A model generated the notes under the pieces. The model had not been told where the DNA came from and made no database searches. It was given only the letters and a program-made list of their open reading frames with translations. Positions 15,704-23,469 of a stretch of 25,492 nucleotides of DNA are shown piece by piece (positions within the stretch are counted from its first letter, which is position 1; each line of letters begins with the position of its first letter). A program made the translations under genes and the position numbers. Origin of the DNA: an uncultured Oscillospiraceae bacterium (GTDB lineage: Bacteria; Bacillota; Clostridia; Oscillospirales; Oscillospiraceae); contig CAJTUE010000014.1 of the NCBI GenBank assembly GCA_910579775.1, forward strand, positions 1-25,492, given 5' to 3'.

Positions 15704-15937
15704 TTATTCCTCTACGTGGCCCTGGATATACTGCACCAGGTCGCCCACGGTGGAGATCCCCGCCAGGTCGTCCTCGGACATTTCTCCAATAGCGTACTCA
15801 TCCTCCAGGGCCATGCTCAGCTCCACGATATCAATGGAATCGGCGCCCAGGTCCTCTTCAAAGGTGGTGTCGGGCGTGATGGTGTCTACCTCTACGCCGA
15901 ACTGCTCCGCAATGATCTTTGCGATTTCTTCAAACAT
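15704..15937 (-). CDS. acpP: Acyl carrier protein
   Basis: Small acidic four-helix carrier of 77 residues that holds growing fatty acyl chains on a 4'-phosphopantetheine arm. The attachment site is Ser34 in LGADSIDIVELSMALEDEY, the classic DSxD/VEL motif. The frame is open for 12 more codons upstream, but ATG at 15937 follows AAGGAG by 8 nt and matches the family length. It lies between plsX and rnc, as in the common plsX–(fabD–fabG)–acpP–rnc arrangement, with fabD and fabG absent here. A near-consensus promoter in the plsX–acpP gap should give extra expression. Confidence 0.97.
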   Translation of the reverse strand: MFEEIAKIIAEQFGVEVDTITPDTTFEEDLGADSIDIVELSMALEDEYAIGEMSEDDLAGISTVGDLVQYIQGHVEE

Positions 15938-15987
15938 GTCCTTCGCTCCTTTTGGGCCGGATGCCGGCCGCAAGTTATCGCTCTGTT

Positions 15988-16016
15988 ATAATAAGAAGTT
16001 TTATCCTGTGTGTCAA
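15988..16016 (-). promoter_or_regulatory. Internal promoter upstream of acpP
   Basis: Minus strand: perfect -35 TTGACA (16011–16016), 17-bp spacer, -10 TATTAT (15988–15993). It lies in the 85-bp gap between the plsX stop and the acpP start and fits the high demand for acyl carrier protein. Confidence 0.75.
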
Positions 16017-16022
16017 GAGGCA

Positions 16023-17075
16023 TTAGGATTTTTCCACGCTTTCGCCACACATTTTTTCCCGCTCCATGCTCATATATCCCACGTGGGCAGTGATATCGTC
16101 GATCAGCCCCGACTGTGCAAGGGTAAAGCCCTGCCGGATGGCGTTCTGAATGGCCACCTCGTTGGAGGAGCCATGGGCCTTGATGACCGGCTTGGAGATG
16201 CCGATGAGGGCGGTGCCGCCCACCGCGTCGGCGTCCATCAGGGCTTTAAATTCCCGGATGCCGTCCTTGACCAGCACCGCGGCCAGCTTGGTCAGGAGAT
16301 TCTTCTTGAACATCCCCTTCATCTGCCGGCCTAAGAGCTTGCCCGCGCCCTCCACGGTTTTGAGGAAGATGTTGCCCGCGTAGCCGTCGGCCACGATAAC
16401 GTCCACCGTGCCCTCTACCGCCTCACGGGCTTCTACGTTGCCCACAAAATTGAGCCCGCCGCTTCGGTCCGCCTCCTCCAGCAGTAAGTAAGTCTCCTTC
16501 TGGAGTCCGGTCCCCTTGGAGGGCTCCACGCCAATGTTCAACAGGCCCACCTTCGGCGCTTGGCGGCCCAGGACCTTCTGAGCGTAGAAGCTGCCCATAT
16601 AGGCAAATTGCAGCAGATACTCCGGCGTACACTCCGCGTTGGCGCCGCAGTCGATGAGCACCGCTCCGCCGTTCCCGGTAGGCACAACCGGGGCCAGGGC
16701 GGCCCGGCGGATACCCTTCACCCGCTTAGTCAGCAAAGTGGCCGCCGACAGCAGTGCCCCGGTGGACCCGGCGGACACAAAGGCGTCCCCCGCCCCTCCA
16801 TTGAGCAGCTCCAGCCCCACGGTCAGGGAGGAATCCTTCTTGCGGCGGAAGGCGGTGGCAGGGTCGTCCTCCATGGTAATGACCTCGCCGGCGTGAACGA
16901 TCTCCAGCCCCTTGGGCAAATTCTCCACTCCCAGACCCTTTAAGCACTCCAGGAGGATCTGTCCGTCGCCTACCAGGACCACGTCCACCCCGTACTTCTT
17001 GACCGCGTTCAGCGCACCCTGCACGTTGCTCCGGGGGGCGTTGTCCCCTCCCATGGCGTCTACGATCACCTTCAT
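16023..17075 (-). CDS. plsX: Phosphate acyltransferase PlsX
   Basis: PlsX converts acyl-ACP and phosphate into acyl-phosphate, the acyl donor for PlsY in phosphatidic acid synthesis. It is a peripheral membrane enzyme. The 350-residue product starts MKVIVDAMGGDNAPRSNVQG, diagnostic for PlsX, and contains ASAFRRKKDSSL-like ATAFRRKKDSSLTVGL, FVSAGSTGALLSAAT, LIDCGANAECTPEYLLQF and VADGYAGNIFLKTVEG. ATG at 17075 has GGAGG upstream in the 12-nt gap after trmFO. It is the start of the lipid part of the cluster and is followed by acpP. Confidence 0.96.
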   Translation of the reverse strand: MKVIVDAMGGDNAPRSNVQGALNAVKKYGVDVVLVGDGQILLECLKGLGVENLPKGLEIVHAGEVITMEDDPATAFRRKKDSSLTVGLELLNGGAGDAFVSAGSTGALLSAATLLTKRVKGIRRAALAPVVPTGNGGAVLIDCGANAECTPEYLLQFAYMGSFYAQKVLGRQAPKVGLLNIGVEPSKGTGLQKETYLLLEEADRSGGLNFVGNVEAREAVEGTVDVIVADGYAGNIFLKTVEGAGKLLGRQMKGMFKKNLLTKLAAVLVKDGIREFKALMDADAVGGTALIGISKPVIKAHGSSNEVAIQNAIRQGFTLAQSGLIDDITAHVGYMSMEREKMCGESVEKS

Positions 17076-17087
17076 TCCCGGTCCTCC

Positions 17088-18389
17088 TTACAGCGCCAGC
17101 TGGTCCAGCGCGGCTAGGCTCCGCGCGGACAACTCGGCGTTCTTGTTCCGCTTCCCCTTGACCTTGTGATCCAAGGGTGGAATGATCCCAAAGTTGATAT
17201 TCATCGGCTGGAAGTCTGCCACACTTTCATTGGAAATATACCCTGCCAGCGCGCCCAGGGCGGTTTCCGGGGGAAAATCCACCGGCGGCTGCCCCTGCAG
17301 GCGGCGGGCCAGCTCCACTGCGCACACAAAGCCGGAGGCGGTGGATTCCACATAGCCCTCCACCCCGGTGATCTGCCCGGAAAACATGACCCGCGGCTCT
17401 TTGCGGACCCGATAGTACCGGTCCAGCAGCTTGGGCGAGTTGAGATACGTATTGCGGTGCATGACCCCGTAGCGAAGGAATTCCGCGTTCCGTAGGGCTG
17501 GGATCATGGAAAAGACCCTCTTTTGCTCGGGAAAGCGAAGATGGGTCTGGAAGCCCACCAGATTATAGACACTCCCCTGGGCGTTGTCCTGCCGCAGCTG
17601 GACCACGGCGTAGGGCTCCCGTCCCGTTTTCGGGTCCCTCAGCCCCTTGGGCTTTAAGGGACCGTAGCGCAGAGTGTCCCTACCCCGGCGGGCCATGACC
17701 TCCACGGGCATACAGCCCTCAAACACCCCGGCGTCCTCAAAGCCGTGGACCTCCGCCTCCTGGGCGGTGGTCAGCGCCTGCCAAAAGGCGTCGTATTCCT
17801 CCTCGCTCAAGGCGCAATTGATGTAGTCCGCCGTACCCTTATCATAGCGGGAGGCAAACCACGCCTGCTCCAGGTCGATGCTCTCAAAGCTCACCAGCGG
17901 CGCGGCGGCGTCAAAAAAACTCAGATACTCCGCTCCGCCGAAAAACTGCCGGATGCTCTCCGCCAGCGGCTCGGAGGTCAGCGGCCCGGTGGCAACGATG
18001 ACCTCACCCTCGCCGGGAAGCTCTGTGACCTCACCCGGGACCACGGTGATGTTGCACTGGGACCGGATCTGCTCGGTCACCGCGGCGGAAAAGCCGTAAC
18101 GGTCCACCGCCAAAGCTCCTCCCGCCTCCACCCGGTGGACGTCAGCGCAGGAGAGGATCAGGCTTCCGGCCCGCCGCAGTTCCTCCTTCAGGAGGCCCAC
18201 GGCGTTTTCCAGCTGGTCGGAGCGCAGAGAGTTGGAGCACACCAGCTCGGCAAACTCATCCCGGTGATGGGCCGGGGACCGTTTCTCCGGCTTCATCTCC
18301 CGCAGAAGCACGGGGATCCCCCGCCGGGCTAGCTGCCAGGCCGCCTCACAGCCTGCCAACCCCGCGCCGATCACTGTGACCTGCTCCAT
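17088..18389 (-). CDS. trmFO: Folate/FAD-dependent tRNA (uracil-54-C5)-methyltransferase TrmFO
   Basis: TrmFO makes ribothymidine at position 54 of tRNA using methylenetetrahydrofolate and FADH2. The 433-residue protein begins with a Rossmann FAD-binding motif (VTVIGAGLAGCEAAWQLARR) and has typical TrmFO blocks: FAELVCSNSLRSDQLENAVG, ATGPLTSEPLA, YINCALSEEEYDAFW, FEGCMPVEVMARRG, YAVVQLRQDN, NLVGFQTHLRFPEQKRVF, and GQITGVEGYVESTASG. ATG at 18389 shares one base with the topA stop (TGATG), so translation is probably coupled. The frame stays open upstream only because it reads through the repetitive topA 3' end in another phase. Confidence 0.96.
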   Translation of the reverse strand: MEQVTVIGAGLAGCEAAWQLARRGIPVLLREMKPEKRSPAHHRDEFAELVCSNSLRSDQLENAVGLLKEELRRAGSLILSCADVHRVEAGGALAVDRYGFSAAVTEQIRSQCNITVVPGEVTELPGEGEVIVATGPLTSEPLAESIRQFFGGAEYLSFFDAAAPLVSFESIDLEQAWFASRYDKGTADYINCALSEEEYDAFWQALTTAQEAEVHGFEDAGVFEGCMPVEVMARRGRDTLRYGPLKPKGLRDPKTGREPYAVVQLRQDNAQGSVYNLVGFQTHLRFPEQKRVFSMIPALRNAEFLRYGVMHRNTYLNSPKLLDRYYRVRKEPRVMFSGQITGVEGYVESTASGFVCAVELARRLQGQPPVDFPPETALGALAGYISNESVADFQPMNINFGIIPPLDHKVKGKRNKNAELSARSLAALDQLAL

Positions 18390-20689
18390 CACTTCTTGGC
18401 GGCGGTCTTTTTCGCCGCCGTTTTCTTTGTGGTCGTTTTCTTCGTGGCCGTCTTCCTGGCTGTGGTCTTTTTCGCCGCCGTCTTTTTGGCGGCGGTCTTC
18501 TTCCCGGGGGTCTTTTCCTCGGCGGCGTCCCCCTCCGCGCTCCTGCGCCGGTAGCCGCCCCGCTTTTCCTCGGGGGTAAAGTTGGCGCACTGCTCATTGA
18601 TACAGAAGGGCTTGTGCGCGCCCTTTCCGGCGGTCTTGAACATGGTCTGGCCGCACACGGGACAGTTGTCCTTTACCGGCACGTCCCAGGTGATGAACTC
18701 GCACTTCTTGCTCTCGTCCCGGGCACTGCGGTGCTCACAGCAATAGAAGGTATACTGCTTGCCTGTCTTTTTGCTCTTGCCTGTGCGTTTCAGAATGCGC
18801 CCGCCGCACAGGGGGCACTTGCCGGGCATCTCCACCACCAAAGGCATGGTAAAGTCGCACTCCGGCCAGCCGGGACAGGCCAAAAACCGCCCAAACCGCC
18901 CTGACTTCACCACCAGCTGCTTGCCGCACTGGGGACAGATCTCCTCCGAGACCTCGTCGGGCACCTTGAGGCGGGTGCCGTCCAGCTCGCTCTCCACCTT
19001 TTTGAGGTTGCTTTCAAATTCGCCGTAGAAGCTGTCCAACAGCTTGACCCAGTTCTCCTCCCCGGACTCCACCTGGTCCAGCCGCCCCTCCATCCGGGCG
19101 GTAAAGGCGGGGTCGGCCACGTCGGGAAACTTGTCGCGCATCAGCCCGGTGACCACCTCACCCAGAGGGGTGGGGCGCAGATTACGCCCTTCCTTGATGA
19201 CATACTCCCGGTCCATGATAGTGGACACGGTGGGTGCGTAGGTAGACGGGCGGCCGATGCCCTTTTCCTCCAGCGCGCGGATCAGCGTCGCCTCGGTATA
19301 GCGGGCCGGGGGCTGGGTAAAGTGCTGTTCTGGTGTGAAGTTTTCAGCCTTTACTCCCTCCCCCTCTTTCAGATCGGGCAGCGGAGACTGGATCTCTTCC
19401 TCCTCGTCGTCCCGGCCTTCCTCGTAAACGGCCGTAAAGCCGTTAAACTTCACAGAGGAATGGTTGGCGCGGAAGATATAGCCCGCGCTCTCCACGTCGA
19501 TGGACACGCTGTCGTAGACGGCGGAGGCCATCTGGCAGGCTAGGAAGCGGCTCCAGATGAGCTTATAGAGCTTATACTGCTCGGCGGTCAGGTCCTTGCG
19601 GATGCTCTCGGGGTCCAAACGCACGTCGGAGGGCCGGATGGCCTCGTGGGCGTCCTGGGCGCCGGACTTGGTCTTGTAGCGCCGGGGCTTGTCGGGATAG
19701 TAGGCCTGGCCGTAGCGGCTCAGGATAAAGCTCCGGGCGGAGGCAATAGCCTCCTCCGAGAGGCGCAGAGAGTCCGTTCTCATGTAGGTGATCAGACCCA
19801 CAGTGCCCTCGCCGGTAATATCCACGCCTTCATAGAGCTGCTGGGCAATGGACATGGTGCGGCGGGGAGGCATCCCCAGCTTACGGGACGCCTCCTGCTG
19901 AAGGGTGGAGGTGATAAAGGGCGGCGCGGGGTTGCGGAGCTTATCCTGCCTCTTGACCTGTGATACCGTAAAGTCTTTTCCCTTCACGGCACTCAGGACA
20001 GCATCCACCTCGTCACGGCTGTGGAGCTCCAGCTTCTTATCCTTACCGTGGAAGGACGCCTTGAACTTGCCGATGTTGGGGGCGATACGGGAGAAGTCCA
20101 CGTCAATGGACCAATACTCCTGGCTCTCAAAGGCCCGGATCTCCTCCTCCCGCTCTACCACAAGGCGGGTAGCCACCGACTGCACCCGCCCGGCGGACAA
20201 GCCCCGGCGGATCTTTTTCCAGAGAAGCGGAGAAAGCTCATAGCCCACGATGCGGTCCAGAATGCGCCTCGCCTGCTGGGCGTCCACCAGGTTCTGATCA
20301 ATGGCGCGCGGCTGGGCAATGGACTCGGTGACCACCTTCTTGGTGATCTCGTTGAAAGTCACCCGGTAGGTGCGCTCGTCAGGCAGCTCCAGCAGCTCCT
20401 TCAGATGCCAGGAAATGGCCTCTCCCTCGCGGTCAGGGTCGGTGGCAAGAAAGACTCGATCACTCTTCTTGGCGGCCCGCTTCAGGTCGCGGATGATGTC
20501 CTCCTTGCCTTGGATGGGTTGATAGTTGGGTGCAAAGCCGCTTTCTACGTCTACGCTGAGCTTGCTCTTGGGCAGGTCGCGAACGTGCCCCATCGAGGCC
20601 ACCACCTGATAGTTTGGCCCCAGATATTTTCCAATGGTTTTCGCCTTGGCGGGTGACTCCACGATCACCAGATCAGTCTTGCTTGCCAT
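18389..20689 (-). CDS. topA: DNA topoisomerase I with lysine-rich C-terminal tail
   Basis: Type IA topoisomerase that relaxes negative supercoils. In the 766-residue product, residues ~5–120 form the Toprim domain (DLVIVESPAKAKTIGKYLG, LATDPDREGEAISWHL). The catalytic tyrosine is Tyr302 in GLITYMRTDSLRLS. Three Cys4-type zinc ribbons follow at ~585–701 (starting CPQCGKQ, CPLCGGR, CPVCGQT). Residues ~726–766 are a low-complexity tail of roughly eight xxKKT-type units, resembling histone H1 tails, probably for nonspecific DNA binding. ATG at 20689 has GGGAGG 6 nt upstream; the frame is open further upstream but without family similarity. It lies between dprA and trmFO, the standard Firmicutes order. 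Confidence 0.96.
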   Translation of the reverse strand: MASKTDLVIVESPAKAKTIGKYLGPNYQVVASMGHVRDLPKSKLSVDVESGFAPNYQPIQGKEDIIRDLKRAAKKSDRVFLATDPDREGEAISWHLKELLELPDERTYRVTFNEITKKVVTESIAQPRAIDQNLVDAQQARRILDRIVGYELSPLLWKKIRRGLSAGRVQSVATRLVVEREEEIRAFESQEYWSIDVDFSRIAPNIGKFKASFHGKDKKLELHSRDEVDAVLSAVKGKDFTVSQVKRQDKLRNPAPPFITSTLQQEASRKLGMPPRRTMSIAQQLYEGVDITGEGTVGLITYMRTDSLRLSEEAIASARSFILSRYGQAYYPDKPRRYKTKSGAQDAHEAIRPSDVRLDPESIRKDLTAEQYKLYKLIWSRFLACQMASAVYDSVSIDVESAGYIFRANHSSVKFNGFTAVYEEGRDDEEEEIQSPLPDLKEGEGVKAENFTPEQHFTQPPARYTEATLIRALEEKGIGRPSTYAPTVSTIMDREYVIKEGRNLRPTPLGEVVTGLMRDKFPDVADPAFTARMEGRLDQVESGEENWVKLLDSFYGEFESNLKKVESELDGTRLKVPDEVSEEICPQCGKQLVVKSGRFGRFLACPGWPECDFTMPLVVEMPGKCPLCGGRILKRTGKSKKTGKQYTFYCCEHRSARDESKKCEFITWDVPVKDNCPVCGQTMFKTAGKGAHKPFCINEQCANFTPEEKRGGYRRRSAEGDAAEEKTPGKKTAAKKTAAKKTTARKTATKKTTTKKTAAKKTAAKK
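18392..18511 (-). repeat. Tandem 15-nt repeat encoding the TopA (xxKKT) tail
   Basis: Degenerate units close to AAGAAGACCGCCGCC on the coding strand are repeated about eight times at the 3' end of topA. The array may change length by slippage. It is coding, not intergenic, and its stop overlaps the trmFO start codon. Confidence 0.8.
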
Positions 20690-20726
20690 AGCCTGCCTCC
20701 CGGTCAACAATAGAATTTCATTTCGT

Positions 20727-21998
20727 TCATGCCTCTGTATAGATACGCACGGTGGCGGCGAACCGCTTCCCCGCCTCCTCGCTGACAAAGCCCGCCAGCT
20801 GGAGCATCACCACCGCCGAGGTACACCGCCGTGTGGGAATCTGAGTGGCGTCGATGATCTCGTCCATCACCAGTTCCTTCTCCCGCAGGGCCAGCAGTAC
20901 GTCCCGTTGGTCGTCGGTCAGCGCCGGCGTGAGCTTCTTCCAATGAATATAGGGAATTTCTTCTCCCTTGTCAACCCTTTTTTCTACCGCGGCAGACTTT
21001 GTCGTCGCCGCAAAGTCTTCGAAAGCGGTCTCCTCCGCCGCTTCCGGGCTGCGGGGCTGGACCCCCGGCGCAATGGCGGGAGTATCGGGCGCCAGCCCCG
21101 GCTTCAGCTTGATCCTGTTAGGATACATGGCTTGATATTCCTGCAAAATATCACTGGCGGAGGTCACCAACATGGCCTCGCCCCGGCGAATGAGAAGATT
21201 TGGCGTATAGCTCATAGGGGCATCCACTGGACCCGGCACGGCAAACACGTCCCGGTTCTGGTCCAGCGCCGCCCGGGCGGTAATCTGTGTGCCTGAGGGA
21301 TAACCGCCCTCTACCACCACGACGCCCAGAGACAGTCCGCTGATGATCCGGTTGCGCGCCGGAAAGTTCCCCCTTCTGGCCTCCGTTCCCGGAGGATACT
21401 CGCTGATCAGCAGACCCGCCGCGGCCACATCCTGATAGAGAAAGCGGTTCTCCCGGGGATAGATCACGTCCAGGCCACAGCCCAGCACTGCGCATACGGT
21501 CCCACCACCACGCAGGGCGCCCCGCAGCCCCTCGCTGTCCAGGCCCCGGGCCAGACCGGACACCACCACCGCCCCTTGGGCGGCCAGATCGTAGCCCAGC
21601 CGCTGGGCCTGGGCAATGCCGTAGGCGGTGGGCTCTCTGGCGCCGATCACGCCGATGGCCACCTGGTCGTCAAAGGAAATGTCCCTCCCTTGCAGATAGA
21701 GTACCGCGGGAGGGTCATAGATATTCCGCAAACGCTCTGGATATCCGGCGTCTCCAAAGGTGAGGATGCGGTGGCCAAGCCTGTCGCATTCGGCCAGGAT
21801 CCGCTCCGGCTCCCCCATGGATCTGTCCAGGAGGGCCCCCTTGCTCACTCCGGTCAGACCGGGGACCAGGTCATATTCCGCCGGGTCGGCAAAATAGGCG
21901 GCCTCAGGCGTGCCGAAGTGGTCCAGCAGGCCCAGCACGCCCACGTTAGACAGTCCCTTCCGGGTGGTCAGCCAAAGCCAGTACTTCAAGCTCGCCAT
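20727..21998 (-). CDS. dprA: DNA-processing protein DprA
   Basis: DprA (DNA protecting protein A) binds incoming single-stranded DNA during natural transformation and loads RecA; homologues occur widely in bacteria not known to be competent. The 423-residue product has an N-terminal helical region, a Rossmann-like core (GVIGAREPTAYG, SGLARGLDSEGLRGAL, GCGLDVIYPREN, LLISEYPPGT, RGNFPARNRIISGLS, VVVVEGGYPSGTQITARAA, FAVPG) and a C-terminal DprA winged helix (~360–423). The usual GSRxxT is GAREPT, and the usual AH in the GIDxxAH motif is GL. ATG at 21998 has AGGAGGGG upstream; the open frame extends beyond it without similarity. It precedes topA by 37 bp. Confidence 0.95.
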   Translation of the reverse strand: MASLKYWLWLTTRKGLSNVGVLGLLDHFGTPEAAYFADPAEYDLVPGLTGVSKGALLDRSMGEPERILAECDRLGHRILTFGDAGYPERLRNIYDPPAVLYLQGRDISFDDQVAIGVIGAREPTAYGIAQAQRLGYDLAAQGAVVVSGLARGLDSEGLRGALRGGGTVCAVLGCGLDVIYPRENRFLYQDVAAAGLLISEYPPGTEARRGNFPARNRIISGLSLGVVVVEGGYPSGTQITARAALDQNRDVFAVPGPVDAPMSYTPNLLIRRGEAMLVTSASDILQEYQAMYPNRIKLKPGLAPDTPAIAPGVQPRSPEAAEETAFEDFAATTKSAAVEKRVDKGEEIPYIHWKKLTPALTDDQRDVLLALREKELVMDEIIDATQIPTRRCTSAVVMLQLAGFVSEEAGKRFAATVRIYTEA

Positions 21999-22030
21999 TC
22001 CTCGGCCCCTCCTTCTCTTTCTTCTTTCGG

Positions 22031-22801
22031 TCAGCCCCGCCCCAGCTCCCAGAGCATCACCGTCGCCGCGGCTGCCGCGTTCAGCGACTCGCACCGCTCC
22101 CGCATGGGGATCATTACCCGCCGTCCGCAGGCCGCCAGGACCTCCTCCGAAATGCCGTGGCCCTCGTTGCCGATGACGGGCAGGCAGCCCTTTAGGTCAA
22201 AGATCCCCAGCGTCTGGCAATCCTTCCCTAAGGCGGCGGCGCACAGGGTCATGCCGCTCTCCGCCGCAAATTCCTTCAGCTGGTCCAGAGAGACCTCCCA
22301 CGCCGGAAGACGAAAACACGCCCCCATGGTGGAACGCACCGTTTTGGGGTGAAAGGAATCCGCGCAGTGGTTCAGCAAAAAGAGCCCGTCCGCCCCGAGA
22401 GCGTCGGCGGTGCGCCAGATGGTCCCCACGTTGCCCGGGTCCTGAAGGCCGTCCAAAGCCAGATACCGCCCCTTCTCCGGTGCGGGCAGGGACCATTCTC
22501 GCCGCTCCACGGTGAACAGCACCCCCTGGGGCGTCTCCATAGGCGACAGATAGGCCATCAGCTCCGATGGGACCTCGATATGCTCCACCCCCTCCGGAAC
22601 GGTCAGACCGGCTCCAAAGGAGCTTTTCGCGATGGTGACGACCCGCTTGACGGGCACGCCCCACCGCACGGCCTCCTGCCACAGCTTCTCGCCGTCCGCC
22701 AGGTATTCCCCGGTCTCCCGGCGATAGCCGCCGCTTTTGGCCAGCTTGCGCAAATGGGCGCACAGGGGATTTTGACGGCTCGTGACCAGCTTTTTCTCCA
22801 T
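22031..22801 (-). CDS. TrmH/SpoU-family RNA 2'-O-methyltransferase
   Basis: SPOUT-class methyltransferase of 256 residues. Residues ~1–100 form the L30e-like substrate-binding domain (TSRQNPLCAHLRKLAKS, YLADGEKLWQEA). Residues ~110–256 form the knotted catalytic domain with motif 1 DGLQDPGNVGTIWRTADALG, motif 2 LPVIGNEGHGIS and motif 3 IPM...CESLNAAAAATVMLWE. The family 2'-O-methylates rRNA or tRNA using S-adenosylmethionine. The best guess is an rRNA ribose methyltransferase of the YsgA/RlmB kind, but the target base is not determinable. ATG at 22801 shares a base with the ktrA stop (TGATG); GTG at 22804 is an alternative. dprA follows after about 32 bp. Confidence 0.93.
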   Translation of the reverse strand: MEKKLVTSRQNPLCAHLRKLAKSGGYRRETGEYLADGEKLWQEAVRWGVPVKRVVTIAKSSFGAGLTVPEGVEHIEVPSELMAYLSPMETPQGVLFTVERREWSLPAPEKGRYLALDGLQDPGNVGTIWRTADALGADGLFLLNHCADSFHPKTVRSTMGACFRLPAWEVSLDQLKEFAAESGMTLCAAALGKDCQTLGIFDLKGCLPVIGNEGHGISEEVLAACGRRVMIPMRERCESLNAAAAATVMLWELGRG

Positions 22802-23454
22802 CACAGCTTCTGGATGGCATTGATGTTCTTATCCAGTCCCAACACCACGATCACATCCTGCTCCGCCAGCGTCGCGTCGCCGCCGGGAGCAATGACGAAC
22901 TTCTGCTTCTCCCCCCGCCGCAGAGCAATCACGTTGACGCCGTAGGCATTGCGCACGTCGATCTCCCGGATGGTCTTGCCCACCCACATGGCGGGCACGG
23001 GCACCTCCACGATGCTGGCCTCGTCGGACAGCTCGATGAAGTTGAGCACATGGGAGCTGGACAGGGCGTGTGCCAGCTTGTTGCCCATCTCGTGCTCGGG
23101 GAACACCACCCGGTCCGCACCGATCTTCTCCAACACTTTACGGTGCGTATGGCTGGCGGCCTTGCAGACGACCTTATTGACCCCAAGCTCCTTTAAATTA
23201 AGGGTGATCAAAGCACTGTTGCCGATATCACCGCCCACTGCCACCACAGCACAGTCAAAGTTTCGGACGGCCAAAGCGCGCAGGACCTCCGGGTCCCGGG
23301 CGTCGGCGGTGACGGCGTGGGTCACATGAGGCGCCGCCGCCTGGACCAGGTCCTCGTGGACATCCATGGCCAGCACCTCGTTGCCCAAAACGCACAGCTC
23401 AGTGGCCACGGCGGCCCCAAAGCGGCCTAAGCCGATCACAAGAAAGGTCTTCAT
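22801..23454 (-). CDS. ktrA: K+ uptake regulatory subunit KtrA/TrkA
   Basis: Cytoplasmic gating ring subunit of a Ktr/Trk potassium transporter. In the 217-residue protein, residues ~1–125 are an RCK-N (TrkA-N) Rossmann domain with VIGLGRFGAAVATEL as nucleotide-binding loop and acidic residues at the end of strand 2 (AMDVHEDLV). Residues ~135–217 form the TrkA-C ligand domain. Ktr-type rings bind ATP/ADP and often cyclic di-AMP at the C-domain. It directly follows ktrB with a 15-nt gap containing AAGGAGG. The next gene overlaps its stop. Confidence 0.94.
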   Translation of the reverse strand: MKTFLVIGLGRFGAAVATELCVLGNEVLAMDVHEDLVQAAAPHVTHAVTADARDPEVLRALAVRNFDCAVVAVGGDIGNSALITLNLKELGVNKVVCKAASHTHRKVLEKIGADRVVFPEHEMGNKLAHALSSSHVLNFIELSDEASIVEVPVPAMWVGKTIREIDVRNAYGVNVIALRRGEKQKFVIAPGGDATLAEQDVIVVLGLDKNINAIQKL

Positions 23455-23469
23455 CTTTACATTGCCTCC

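Noticed and set aside
18392..18511. Short regular repeats considered as a CRISPR-like array
   Set aside because: The units are contiguous, degenerate and in frame within topA, with no unique spacers and no cas genes.
18346..18597. Arg/Pro-rich minus-strand frame of 83 codons over the topA 3' end
   Set aside because: It is the out-of-phase reading of the repetitive lysine-tail DNA of topA. The low-complexity composition comes from the 15-nt repeat.
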